64,000 nt of DNA. Source: Desulfoluna sp. (lineage in GTDB: Bacteria; Desulfobacterota; Desulfobacteria; Desulfobacterales; Desulfolunaceae). The translations under genes and the position numbers were made by a program. Shown piece by piece: positions 50,803 through 59,421 of this stretch. The notes beneath the pieces are model-generated. The model saw only the letters and a program-made list of their open reading frames with translations, had not been told where the DNA came from and did not search any database. The DNA is taken from assembly GCF_030145185.1 (NCBI RefSeq), contig NZ_JAQYWB010000009.1, positions 41,023 through 105,022 of the forward strand, in the 5' to 3' direction. How positions within the stretch are numbered: position 1 is the stretch's first letter; each line of letters opens with the position of its first letter.

Positions 50803-53439
50803 TCAGATGTCAGTGTCAGTGAAAAAATTGACCCAGATATTCCGGTAGCAATCGTCCTGTTGCTCCCAGACGACGACGGCCGAGCCGTCAGCGGCCATGG
50901 CGATCTGTGGAGCACTTGCAATGCCGTTGTCATCTTCAATTATTTTGGCCGTGCCCCAGTCGGTACCATTAAAAAAGTTGGTCCAGATATTCCGGTAACA
51001 ATCATCCTGTTGCTCCCAAACGACGAGGGCCGAGCCATCAGTAGTCATGGCTATCTGCGGATTATATCCATTGCCGGTGTTGTCATCTGCAATCACCACT
51101 GCCGTGCCCCAGTCGGTACCATTAAAAGAATTGGCCCAGACGCTGGCGCCTATTTGATTCCAGGTCATGAGGGCCGAGCCGTCAGTGGCCATGGCTATCT
51201 GCGGGTTATATGCATCGTCATCTCCAATCTTTTTTGCCTCGCCCCATTGCTTTTGGGTTCCGTCAAAAGAATTGGCCCAGACACTGCCGCCAGATTGATT
51301 CCAGACCGCGAGGGCCGAGCCGTCAGCGCAGATGGCTATCTGCGGTCTTGCTGAATCGCTGGTGCCCTCTTCAATCTTTTCTGCCGTACCCCATTGCTTT
51401 TTGATACCGTCAAAGGAGTTGGCGCATATCTTAAACGCGCCGTCGTACTTCTGCCTCCAGACCGCTAAGGCCGAGCCGTCAGCGGCCATCGCTATCTGTG
51501 GATCATATGCTGTGCCATTGCCAGATCCAATGGTTTCTGCCGTACCCCAATTGGTGCCGTCAAAAGACTTGGCCCAGACAACGCTGACATTGCCGACATA
51601 TTGATACCAGACCATGAGGGCCGATCCGTCTGCGTTCATGGCTATCTTCGGAGTATATGCTTTGCTGGTGCCATCATCAATCAGCTCTGCCTCGCCCCAT
51701 TGCTTTTTGATACCGTCAAAGGAGTTGGCCCATATCCTATTCATGCCGTCGTACTCCTGGCCCCAGACTGCGAGGGCCGAGCCGTCAGCGGCTATGGCTA
51801 TCTTCGGATAAAATGCTGTGCCATCGCCAACTTCAATCAGCTCTGCCTTGCTCCAGGCGATACCGTCAAAGGAGTTGGCCCATATACTGTTCACGCCGTC
51901 GTACTTCTGGTACCAGACCACGACGGCCGAGCCGTCGGCGGCCAGCGCTATCTGCGGACTTTTTGCATCGCTGGTGCCATCTTCAATCTCTTCTGCCGTG
52001 CCCCACTTGGCGCCGTCAAAAGAATTGGCCCAGATAATACTGACGCTGTCGAGATCTTGATTCCAGACCGATAGGCCCGAGCCGTCAGGGGTCATGGCGA
52101 TCTGCGGAAAAGATGCTGTGCCATCGCCAGTTTCAATCAGTTCTGCCTCGCCCCATTGCTTTTGGGTGCCGTCAAAGGAGTTAGCCCATATACTAATCAC
52201 TCCGTACTTTTCGTCGTCATCGTGTTGCTGCCAGATCGCGAGGGCCGAGCCGTCATCGGCTATGGCTATCTGCGGGTTATTTGCTATGTAATTGCCAGCT
52301 TCAATTTTTTCTGCCGTGCCCCATTGCTTTTGGGCGCCGTCAAAAGAATTAGCCCATATAACACTGTCATTGCCGACATATTGCTCCCAGGCCACTACGA
52401 CCGAGCCGTCATCGGTCATGGCAATCTGTGGGGCGTGTGCTATGTGATTGCCATCTTCAATCTTTTCTGCTTCGCTCCATTGCTTTTGAGTGCAGTCAAA
52501 AGAAGAGGCCCATAAATTATAGTCATTGGTGTTCTGTTGGCTCCAGATTGCAACGGCCGAGCCGTTATCGACCATCGCTATTTGTAGCATACGTATTAGG
52601 CTGTTGCTCTTTCCAATTATGCTTGTCGTGCCCCAGTTGTCCCCGTCAAAAGGTATGGCCAGGACTTTCGTGAGGTTGGCCTCGGTGTCTATGTACGGGC
52701 AGATCACGATGGCCGAGCCGTTAGCGGCCATGGCGATCTGCGAATGATACGATCGAGAAAATCCAGTTTTAATTTTTTCTGCTTCGCCCCACTCGGCGCT
52801 GTCAAAGGGTCTGGCCCAGATATCATAGTTGTCGCCTTCTTTTTGGCACCAGACCGCGATGGCCGAGCCGTTATCGGCCATGGCTATCTCCGGATGATAT
52901 GCAGGGCCGTCGCGAACATCAAGTATCCGTACCCCGCCCCACTTGGTGCCGTCAAAGGATATGCCCCTTATATTAGTGCGCGTGCCGTCATCCTCTATCC
53001 AGACAACGACGGCCGAGCCGTCAGCGGCCATGGCTATCTTCGGTATTTCTACATTGCCGTAGTCAATCATCTTTCCCGTGCCCCACTTGGTGCCGTCAAA
53101 GGATCTGGCCCAGATCTCAATGACGCCGTCGTCGCCTTCCTGGCGCCAGACCGCGATGGCCGAGCCGTTATCGGCCATCGCTATCTGCTGGCGAGATGCA
53201 TCCTGGGTGGTCGCTTCATCTTCAATCTTTTCTGCCATGCCCCAGGCCATGAGCGTTGGCGTGTGTGGGGTAGGAGGGGTAGGAGGGGTAGGTGGATTGT
53301 CGTCGCCTGAGGAGGCGTCCCCCGTATGCGGTGGTGTGGGTGGAGGAGGAGCCTTGTCGTCACCCGAGGAGCAGGCCCCTATAAAGATCAGAATAGCCAG
53401 AATAGCCAGAAAATTGAATAATCGCTTAGTATTAATCAT
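50803..53439 (-). CDS. Large lipoprotein with 16 tandem ~51-residue repeats (beta-propeller-like)
   Basis: An 878-residue surface or periplasmic protein. The signal ends FIGAC (Cys near residue 23), followed by a Gly/Asp/Pro-rich linker with PPTPPTPPTP. Then sixteen repeats follow, each of the form PQIAMAADGSAVVVWxQ, then a short variable stretch and IWANSFDGTKWGTAEKIE. The repeats suggest WD/Kelch-like blades, perhaps two propellers. The Asp-rich turns could bind calcium. The DNA repeats are diverged enough to be stable. It is flanked by the 68-bp repeat pair, so the gene may have moved as a unit. Binding partner unknown. Confidence 0.85.
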   Translation of the reverse strand: MINTKRLFNFLAILAILIFIGACSSGDDKAPPPPTPPHTGDASSGDDNPPTPPTPPTPHTPTLMAWGMAEKIEDEATTQDASRQQIAMADNGSAIAVWRQEGDDGVIEIWARSFDGTKWGTGKMIDYGNVEIPKIAMAADGSAVVVWIEDDGTRTNIRGISFDGTKWGGVRILDVRDGPAYHPEIAMADNGSAIAVWCQKEGDNYDIWARPFDSAEWGEAEKIKTGFSRSYHSQIAMAANGSAIVICPYIDTEANLTKVLAIPFDGDNWGTTSIIGKSNSLIRMLQIAMVDNGSAVAIWSQQNTNDYNLWASSFDCTQKQWSEAEKIEDGNHIAHAPQIAMTDDGSVVVAWEQYVGNDSVIWANSFDGAQKQWGTAEKIEAGNYIANNPQIAIADDGSALAIWQQHDDDEKYGVISIWANSFDGTQKQWGEAELIETGDGTASFPQIAMTPDGSGLSVWNQDLDSVSIIWANSFDGAKWGTAEEIEDGTSDAKSPQIALAADGSAVVVWYQKYDGVNSIWANSFDGIAWSKAELIEVGDGTAFYPKIAIAADGSALAVWGQEYDGMNRIWANSFDGIKKQWGEAELIDDGTSKAYTPKIAMNADGSALMVWYQYVGNVSVVWAKSFDGTNWGTAETIGSGNGTAYDPQIAMAADGSALAVWRQKYDGAFKICANSFDGIKKQWGTAEKIEEGTSDSARPQIAICADGSALAVWNQSGGSVWANSFDGTQKQWGEAKKIGDDDAYNPQIAMATDGSALMTWNQIGASVWANSFNGTDWGTAVVIADDNTGNGYNPQIAMTTDGSALVVWEQQDDCYRNIWTNFFNGTDWGTAKIIEDDNGIASAPQIAMAADGSAVVVWEQQDDCYRNIWVNFFTDTDI

Positions 53440-53770
53440 GTAACACCCCGCAAAAAAATATTAGATACCGCTAAAATGCCCTACCGAAAATTGGGGACTG
53501 GCCTTGCCGTTTGCCCCCCGTCTTACGTTTATCCCGAGAAGGGCGCCTACACTCTTGATACAAAATGGGTCAGATGTGTAGGTGACCCCTTTCCCCCTTG
53601 CCTCTGATCCGGGTGGCATTATGAGATGCGACATCTCACATTCGTCTCACAAAACCAGGGATGGCCGAAAAAAACCGGTGGTTCCGCCCATTTTTTTTAC
53701 CTGAACGTTGCGATTCAGGCCATGAACAAGCAGAAAATAGGGGACAGTCGAGCGGGAACCAGGAAGACCA

Positions 53771-53836
53771 GGTGGCAGGCGAAATGCATTTGATATTGAA
53801 TCTCATGCCATGATGTTTTCTTCTTGCGTGCTTCCT
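53771..53836. repeat. ~68-bp repeat, partner of 50681-50749
   Basis: See the partner; it ends at the join with a MITE fragment. Confidence 0.75.
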
Positions 53837-53837
53837 G

Positions 53838-53936
53838 CCCCCAAAGCTCTGATAACACGGAAGATGGGTGCACTCGGTTCACCCGAAGGGTGAGAAACGT
53901 GAGTAGAAAACAGTAAATTACATTTTGCGGTTTTGA
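53838..53936. repeat. MITE-like element, central fragment
   Basis: From AAAGCTCTGATAACACGG through CCCGAAGGGTGAGAAA to AATTACATTTTGCGG; both ends are missing. Confidence 0.85.
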
Positions 53937-54162
53937 GAGGATAGATGCCTCCTGTTTCCGCGAAGGTCCAGAACGTATCCAGCCCAAAAGAGGCTTACAC
54001 GTGTGATCAGCCGCATGGCGTTGGATGGGCTCCCAAGAATCTATCAGCGGCAAAAGAATCGCCGCGGGACGCTTGGAAACGTAAAAGACCAGAGTTGCCA
54101 TGAAAGCTGAACCGTTGCGGCATTTTTCTGATATGGATAGCTTGAGTATGATGGGGCACTAA

Positions 54163-54297
54163 CCCGGATATTTCACGAGTCGAGAACGGTGAATTACATT
54201 TTGCATTTTTGAAATGTCTATATTTTTCTCGGCAACAAGCTGTAATAACATATTATCTTCTTGCCCCGGTCGTTTTCTCATGAAATATTCGGGCTAA
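54163..54297. repeat. MITE-like element, internally deleted copy
   Basis: Both ends are present (TAACCCGGATATTTCACGAG; TTTCTCATGAAATATTCGGG) but ~110 bp of the left middle is deleted. It lies just upstream of the SEC-C gene and may carry its promoter. Confidence 0.9.
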
Positions 54298-54350
54298 GCG
54301 AGGAGAAGGCCTGGGCTTGCGGCCATAATGATTGACTGTGAGGAGATGTG

Positions 54351-55781
54351 ATGAAAATCGGTAGAAACGCACCTTGTCCCTGTGGCAGCGGAAAGAAGTA
54401 CAAGAAGTGCTGTATGATGAAGAAGACGACGGAGAGCCTGACTCATTCCATCCTGATGCGCACCTCAAATGAGGTGATCCCGATTCTGCTGGAGTATGCC
54501 GGCCAACGCTATCATGAAGCGATTACCGAAGAACTCTGGCAAGAGTTCAGTGAAGGCATCGGAGAGGAGGCCCCCCTTGGGGAGTCTGCCTACACCACGA
54601 TGTTTTTCAGGTGGATGGTTTTTTTGTGTGAGGCGGATGTCATATTAGATGAGTTGACCCAAGCCGATGATCATCCGGATGTGGACGAGGCCATGCCTTT
54701 TTCCATAGGCTCCGCCTTTCTCCAACGAAGGGGCAAATATCTCAACTCGCTTCAGAGGCGATACATCGAGGCAGCCCTTCAGGAACCGCTGACGTTCTGG
54801 CAGATCGAAGAGATCGTCTCCGGTACGCAGATACAGGTCCGGGATCTTTTGTTTGATCGGGTGTGTGTGATTACCGATCAATCGGCGGCAGAGTCGATGA
54901 ACCCATGGGATATTTTCCTTGGCAACACCATGGCGCTTGATGGGGTGATCGCTTTGAATATCGCCGGCCCTTTTGCGTTGCCGGCTTACTGCAAAGCCGC
55001 CATCACAGAAGAGCTGGAGACGATCATTGATGCGTTGGAGGAGCTCTCCGATCTTTTTGCTTTTGATTATGAATTGATCGAGTTTTATGCCGCGATGGTC
55101 TCAAAGCTGTTCAATCCGGTGTTGCCTGAGATACAGAATATGGACGGCTCAGAGCTCATTTTCACCACCTCCTCGTATCGCTTTGATCCTGATCTGAGAG
55201 AGGAGATTCTCGCTGAGCTGACGGAGGTTGATCAATTCGAACGGGATAAGGACTCAGGGCCCTGCACGGCTACCTTTCTCTGGTTCGCAGCGCCCGATGA
55301 GCAGTCCCCTCTGGCAAAGGTGTTTAAGGGGCAACTGGAGGTTGGGGAAAAGATTCTGGAGGCAGAAACCAGCAGCACCGAGCGCGACGGCAGGCTGCGA
55401 CATATGCTCACGGAATTGCTCGGTGATCGGATGATCCATGTGCAGACAAGCAGCAAACCTCTTGAGAAGGTACTGGGGGAACGAGAGCTCTCCTCACCGG
55501 AAGAACCTTCAGGTGACTTTCATCTGGATGTCCTCCCGTCCGAAGTTCTCAAGCAGCTTGAGGTCCATGTCGATAAGATGCACATGAACTGGGCAGATCA
55601 GGAGGTCCCGGCATTGGACGGCCAGACGCCCCGCCAGGCAGTCAAAACCAGCGAGGGGCGCAGAAAGGTCATCGACCTTCTCAACGAGTGGGAAAACACG
55701 AACGCGCGCACGGAAGATGTAAATAGCTTTGCCTTTGATATCGATAAATTGAGACGGGAGTTGGGGGTGCTGGAAGAGTAA
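54351..55781 (+). CDS. SEC-C zinc-motif protein
   Basis: A 476-residue cytoplasmic protein. The N-terminus is a SEC-C metal-binding motif, IGRNAPCPCGSGKKYKKCC (residues ~2-20). The rest is helical and acidic, unrelated to SecA, with no recognised catalytic motif. SEC-C motifs help bind zinc, ribosomes or SecB. GAGGAG precedes the ATG at 54351; a GTG three bases earlier is in frame. Its role is unknown. It stands between MITE copies and upstream of the ABC importer genes. Confidence 0.78.
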   Translation: MKIGRNAPCPCGSGKKYKKCCMMKKTTESLTHSILMRTSNEVIPILLEYAGQRYHEAITEELWQEFSEGIGEEAPLGESAYTTMFFRWMVFLCEADVILDELTQADDHPDVDEAMPFSIGSAFLQRRGKYLNSLQRRYIEAALQEPLTFWQIEEIVSGTQIQVRDLLFDRVCVITDQSAAESMNPWDIFLGNTMALDGVIALNIAGPFALPAYCKAAITEELETIIDALEELSDLFAFDYELIEFYAAMVSKLFNPVLPEIQNMDGSELIFTTSSYRFDPDLREEILAELTEVDQFERDKDSGPCTATFLWFAAPDEQSPLAKVFKGQLEVGEKILEAETSSTERDGRLRHMLTELLGDRMIHVQTSSKPLEKVLGERELSSPEEPSGDFHLDVLPSEVLKQLEVHVDKMHMNWADQEVPALDGQTPRQAVKTSEGRRKVIDLLNEWENTNARTEDVNSFAFDIDKLRRELGVLEE

Positions 55782-55805
55782 AGGACGAGGGTAACTGTTC
55801 AGCTT

Positions 55806-55905
55806 GTGCCTCCGGCGGCCCTGCCGGGGGCTAAACGTTTGCCTGATTTTATAAAGACGGGTTTAACAAGCAGCTTTCAAGGTGGCTCACCTTGCCGCCG
55901 GAGGC
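55806..55905. repeat. Paired palindromic elements and nearby MITE end
   Basis: GCCTCCGGCGGCCCTGCCGG with GGGGCTAAACGTTTGCCTGA (also at 34672) is followed by TTTCAAGGTGGCTCACCTTG with CCGCCGGAGGCATTGC. A MITE right end (TTCTCATGAAATATCCGG) follows at 55950-55967, just before the ABC binding-protein gene. Confidence 0.8.
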
Positions 55906-55994
55906 ATTGCTTTTTGTATGTTTTATTATTGTCTTGGTATGGTCATTTTCTCATGAAATATCCGGGGTAGCATGCTGATGCAGAGGAAAAGAGT

Positions 55995-57092
55995 ATGATG
56001 AAGTGGGTAAAACATCTTTGGCCTTCGGTGACCCTTATACTTGTCGCATCCCTCATATTATTGATCTCAGATATAGATCGCAGGGAAGGTACCGGAAAAA
56101 ATAGTAAGGTATATCCTGATAGTGTGGTGATCCAGGATGCCGCAACGTCAGTCATTGACTCCCCTGTGGCGGGTATCCGGTCGTTTCTTGAACTGCGTCT
56201 TGTCATGTACAGTGATACCAGTTTTGCTGAAGACTGCCGGAAGGGTCTGCTCGATGGCCTTAAAAAGGGAGGACTGATCGCAGAGCGTGATTTCAATGTC
56301 GTGGAGTATAATGCCCAGGGCGATATGAGTACGCTCTCCAGTATCATGACGGCCGTAAAATCGGAGCGGCCAGATCTGCTGATGGTGATTTCAACCCCAA
56401 GTTTGCAGGCGGCGCTTCGTCTCTCCGGAAAAGAAACGAAAATTGTTTTTACGGGTGTAGGGGACGGGGTCCAGGCCGGTGCTGGAACGTCTGAAACAGA
56501 TCATCTCTCGAATGTGACGGGGATTACAACCCGTTCACCCTTTCAAGAGATGGCCAGGATGATCCATGAGACACTTCCCGGGGTTCAATCCGTGGGCACC
56601 CTGTTTACGCCGGCCGAAATCAACAGCGTGCTTTACAGGGACTGGTTTATGGACGCGCTTAAGGACTATGGCATTAAGCTTGTTGTGATTCCTGTGACGA
56701 ACAGCTCTGAAATTTCCCAGGCCAGTGAAATCCTGTGTCGTCAACGGATCCAGGCGGTGGCTCAGATCGCTGATAATACAACCCGCCCGGGGTTTGGCCA
56801 GCTTGCCCGCCGTGCCCGTGATAATGGTTTGCCGGTTTATGTCTTTGACAGTGCTCAGATGAAGGATGGCGGTGTCCTCTGTTTGGCTCGTGACTATTAT
56901 GATGCCGGGGTGGAAGGGGCTGAAAAAGCGATCCGGGTTTTGAAGGGGGAAAATCCAGGCACCATTCCTTTCAGCAACACGAAGTCTGAAAAATTGTTGC
57001 TTAATGTCGATTTGGCAAAAGAGTATAAATTGACCATGACGCCGGAACTGAAGGAAAAAGCGATTTCTTTTCCATTTCCGGTGACGCCTTAG
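55995..57092 (+). CDS. ABC transporter substrate-binding protein (PF04392-like)
   Basis: A 365-residue protein. One N-terminal hydrophobic segment (about residues 10-28) exports or anchors it. The mature part matches the ABC_sub_bind family, with KSERPDLLMVISTPSLQAAL, IVFTGVGDGVQAG, GTLFTPAEINS and PVYVFDSAQMKDGGVLCLARDYYDAG. Family members bind aromatic amino acids or remain uncharacterised. The stop codon TAG is directly followed by a partial MITE (CCCGAAGGG). The STAS, permease and ATPase genes follow, making an importer operon interrupted by this repeat. Confidence 0.88.
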   Translation: MMKWVKHLWPSVTLILVASLILLISDIDRREGTGKNSKVYPDSVVIQDAATSVIDSPVAGIRSFLELRLVMYSDTSFAEDCRKGLLDGLKKGGLIAERDFNVVEYNAQGDMSTLSSIMTAVKSERPDLLMVISTPSLQAALRLSGKETKIVFTGVGDGVQAGAGTSETDHLSNVTGITTRSPFQEMARMIHETLPGVQSVGTLFTPAEINSVLYRDWFMDALKDYGIKLVVIPVTNSSEISQASEILCRQRIQAVAQIADNTTRPGFGQLARRARDNGLPVYVFDSAQMKDGGVLCLARDYYDAGVEGAEKAIRVLKGENPGTIPFSNTKSEKLLLNVDLAKEYKLTMTPELKEKAISFPFPVTP

Positions 57093-57233
57093 CCCGAAGG
57101 GTGAGAAAATCAAAAAGAATACCGTTGATTACATTTTGCATTTTTGAAATGCCTATATTTTTCCGCGCAACCAACTGTAATGACATGTTATCAACCTGAA
57201 GCAACAGTTTTCTCATGAAATATTCGGGTTAGA
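57091..57233. repeat. MITE-like element, right-half copy inside the ABC operon
   Basis: It starts exactly at the stop codon of the binding-protein gene (TAGCCCGAAGGGTGAG) and ends CATGAAATATTCGGGTTA 18 bp before the next gene. It separates the binding-protein gene from the STAS, permease and ATPase genes. Confidence 0.9.
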
Positions 57234-57250
57234 TAATGACAGGATAGACG

Positions 57251-58477
57251 ATGCAGCTGACAGATTCAAAACATGGCCAATATCTGCTGATCCAGGCCGT
57301 GGGAAGGTTAGACGCCTCCTGGTCCGATCTTTTTTTAGAAAAGCTTTTAAAACATATACGGGAAGGGGAGCATCAGCTCCTTATCGATGCCTCCGGCATT
57401 AAATTCTTAAGTTCAGCCGGGATCCGGTCTTTGTTGATTGCTTACAAAGAATTAGTGAAGGTTGGCGGTGTGCTGCGGCTGGTTCGGTCCACGGCTTTTG
57501 TACGGGACACGCTGACCATCAGCGGCTTTGGGGAGTGGCTAAGCCCGGATTTTCCGGATGATTTTTTCGCAGCATCCTGTGAAAAACAGCCTGGGGTGAA
57601 TACGGATCTGGAGCACTATGGTCTTGCAGATGACTCCGGGTTGACTCTGACACGGGTCGATGACTTGTTTGGGACAATAAATGCCGCTGCCGGCAGAGAG
57701 AAGAGACATTCTTTCGGGACAGATGATTTTGGCTTTGGGATTGGTGAAGCTTTTCAGGGGGCGGAATCAGGCAATACAGAAAAGATGGGAGAATTTTTAG
57801 CTGCTGCCGGCCATGTGGCGTTGCAGCCTCCAGATGAACGGGGTCGTCCAGATTATCTGATTGCGGAAAACAAGTACATTCCTGAGCTTAAATGCCGTCA
57901 GATGTTGAAATATTCAGGCGATATGTCTCATCTCTTTCGTTTTAAGCCGATTGATGAAAACCCTGTAAATGAGATGAGTAAGATTATTGATACGGTCTTT
58001 GACCTTACCGGAACCAATACAACAGGTTTTTTCATTATAGGTGAAATTGAAGGCCTTGTGGGCGCCTCCCTTATGCAGTCCGGGCTTATGCCCGACCCGG
58101 AGGATTTTATGGCCTGGCCGGCTGTTCGGGATCGGTTGAGCTTTTGTGGCGAACGGTCCTATGCCAACGAACAGGTCCTGGTGACAGGCATTGCTGCCCG
58201 GGGCGATCAAAAAGAAGAGTATACAGCATTGTATCCCATGCCGTCACGGCCGGATCTGGCAGTGCATATCCATGCGGCTGTTTTTCCTTATCAGCCGCTG
58301 CCTAACGGCTGTCTTGACCTTTGCTCCTCTGTCTCTCGCTTTTTCAGCGGGCCGCCGCCCCGGGCTGTTATGCATCTTATCGATGACAACCGGCCGGCCA
58401 TCGGGCTGGGTGAAAGTGCGTTAATCCGCGGCGCCTGCTGGTGCGGACCTGTTCTCAATCCGGAGGTCTTGTTATGA
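57251..58477 (+). CDS. STAS-domain protein in an ABC importer operon
   Basis: A 408-residue soluble protein. Residues ~1-105 are a STAS domain like anti-sigma factor antagonists, with LLIDASGIKFLSSAGIRSLL holding the Ser that is phosphorylated in SpoIIAA. The remaining ~300 residues are unrecognised; they contain DENPVNEMSKIIDTVFDLTG and a Cys-containing C-terminus (GACWCG). The permease start overlaps its stop codon (ATGA), so it is coupled to the transporter. By analogy to MlaB it may be a regulatory subunit of the transporter; that is inference. Confidence 0.75.
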   Translation: MQLTDSKHGQYLLIQAVGRLDASWSDLFLEKLLKHIREGEHQLLIDASGIKFLSSAGIRSLLIAYKELVKVGGVLRLVRSTAFVRDTLTISGFGEWLSPDFPDDFFAASCEKQPGVNTDLEHYGLADDSGLTLTRVDDLFGTINAAAGREKRHSFGTDDFGFGIGEAFQGAESGNTEKMGEFLAAAGHVALQPPDERGRPDYLIAENKYIPELKCRQMLKYSGDMSHLFRFKPIDENPVNEMSKIIDTVFDLTGTNTTGFFIIGEIEGLVGASLMQSGLMPDPEDFMAWPAVRDRLSFCGERSYANEQVLVTGIAARGDQKEEYTALYPMPSRPDLAVHIHAAVFPYQPLPNGCLDLCSSVSRFFSGPPPRAVMHLIDDNRPAIGLGESALIRGACWCGPVLNPEVLL

Positions 58478-59421
58478 GTCTTGTTATGGGTGCGTTTACC
58501 ATGGGGTTGATCCTCAGCCTGCTCTCGCTTGGCATGCTGATTTCATTTCGAATGATACGTTTTACAGATATTACAGTGGACGGCTCCATTGCTCTCGGGG
58601 CTTCCCTGACGGCTGTTCTGCTAAGCAGCGGATGGAATCCCTGGCTGGCAACGCTGGCGGCTGTTGCGGCCGGGGCTTTTGCCGGAACAGTGACAGGCCT
58701 TTTGAATACCCGGTTTAAAATTCAGGAGCTGCTTGCAGGGATTCTGGTGATGACGGCCCTCTACTCCGTGAACTTAAGGGTGATGGGGCGCAGCAATATT
58801 CCGCTGCTGAATGTCCCGTCTGTCTCCAGTACCATGGAAAACGTCATTGCCTTTTTGTCTGGCGGTGCTGAAAAAATTAATGTCATGGGTTGGCTTGTGC
58901 CTGTTGTGGACCTGGCAAGCTTTTTAACAACACTCGTGATCTGCATCGTTATAGGCCTGCTTCTTTTTCGGTTTTTGCTGACTCATTTTGGTATGGGTCT
59001 GCGGGCTGCCGGGGATAATGCTCAAATGGTACGGGCTCAGGGACTCAATGATAAGACGATGATTGTTTTCAGTCTGGCCCTTGCAAACGGGCTTGTGGCC
59101 CTGTCCGGAGCACTCCTGGCGCAATACCAGGGTTTTGCCGATGTGCAGATGGGAATCGGTATGATGGTGTGGGGACTTGCCAGCATTATTATTGGTGAAG
59201 CACTGGTGGGTAAAGCGGGTTTGGGGCTTACCATCACCGGAACAATACTGGGAACCCTTCTTTTCAGGCTTTTAATTGCGATTGCATTAAGATGGGGCCT
59301 GAATCCCAATGATCTGAAAATGGTGACGGCCCTGTTTGTGTTTGCCGCCCTGGTCGCCCCTTCGTTCATTGTGGGGCTGAAAAAAAAGGTCACAGGAGGT
59401 GCTGGTTATGCTCAATCTTAA
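58474..59421 (+). CDS. ABC transporter permease (branched-chain/TrpY-like)
   Basis: A 315-residue integral membrane protein with about eight to nine helices of the BPD_transp_2 type. GLRAAGDNAQMVRAQGLN matches the coupling-helix region of this family. It starts at 58474 with GGAGG upstream, overlapping the STAS gene. The ATPase gene overlaps its end by 14 bp. It forms the channel for the substrate delivered by the PF04392-like binding protein. Confidence 0.9.
   Translation: MSLVMGAFTMGLILSLLSLGMLISFRMIRFTDITVDGSIALGASLTAVLLSSGWNPWLATLAAVAAGAFAGTVTGLLNTRFKIQELLAGILVMTALYSVNLRVMGRSNIPLLNVPSVSSTMENVIAFLSGGAEKINVMGWLVPVVDLASFLTTLVICIVIGLLLFRFLLTHFGMGLRAAGDNAQMVRAQGLNDKTMIVFSLALANGLVALSGALLAQYQGFADVQMGIGMMVWGLASIIIGEALVGKAGLGLTITGTILGTLLFRLLIAIALRWGLNPNDLKMVTALFVFAALVAPSFIVGLKKKVTGGAGYAQS

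Larger units (their letters stand above)
53440..54300. other. Gene-free repeat-rich interval
   Basis: About 860 bp with no supported CDS. It contains the second 68-bp repeat (53771-53836), a central MITE fragment (53838-53936) and a shortened MITE (54163-54297). The minus-strand ORF at 53715-54101 is a read-through of repeats. Confidence 0.7.

Noticed and set aside
53715..54101. A 128-codon minus-strand ORF
   Set aside because: Composed of repeat sequence read through in one frame; no ribosome binding site.
37416..57233. The repeat-rich region as a prophage
   Set aside because: No capsid, terminase, tail, lysis or integrase genes are present; the genes are lipoproteins, regulators and transporters.
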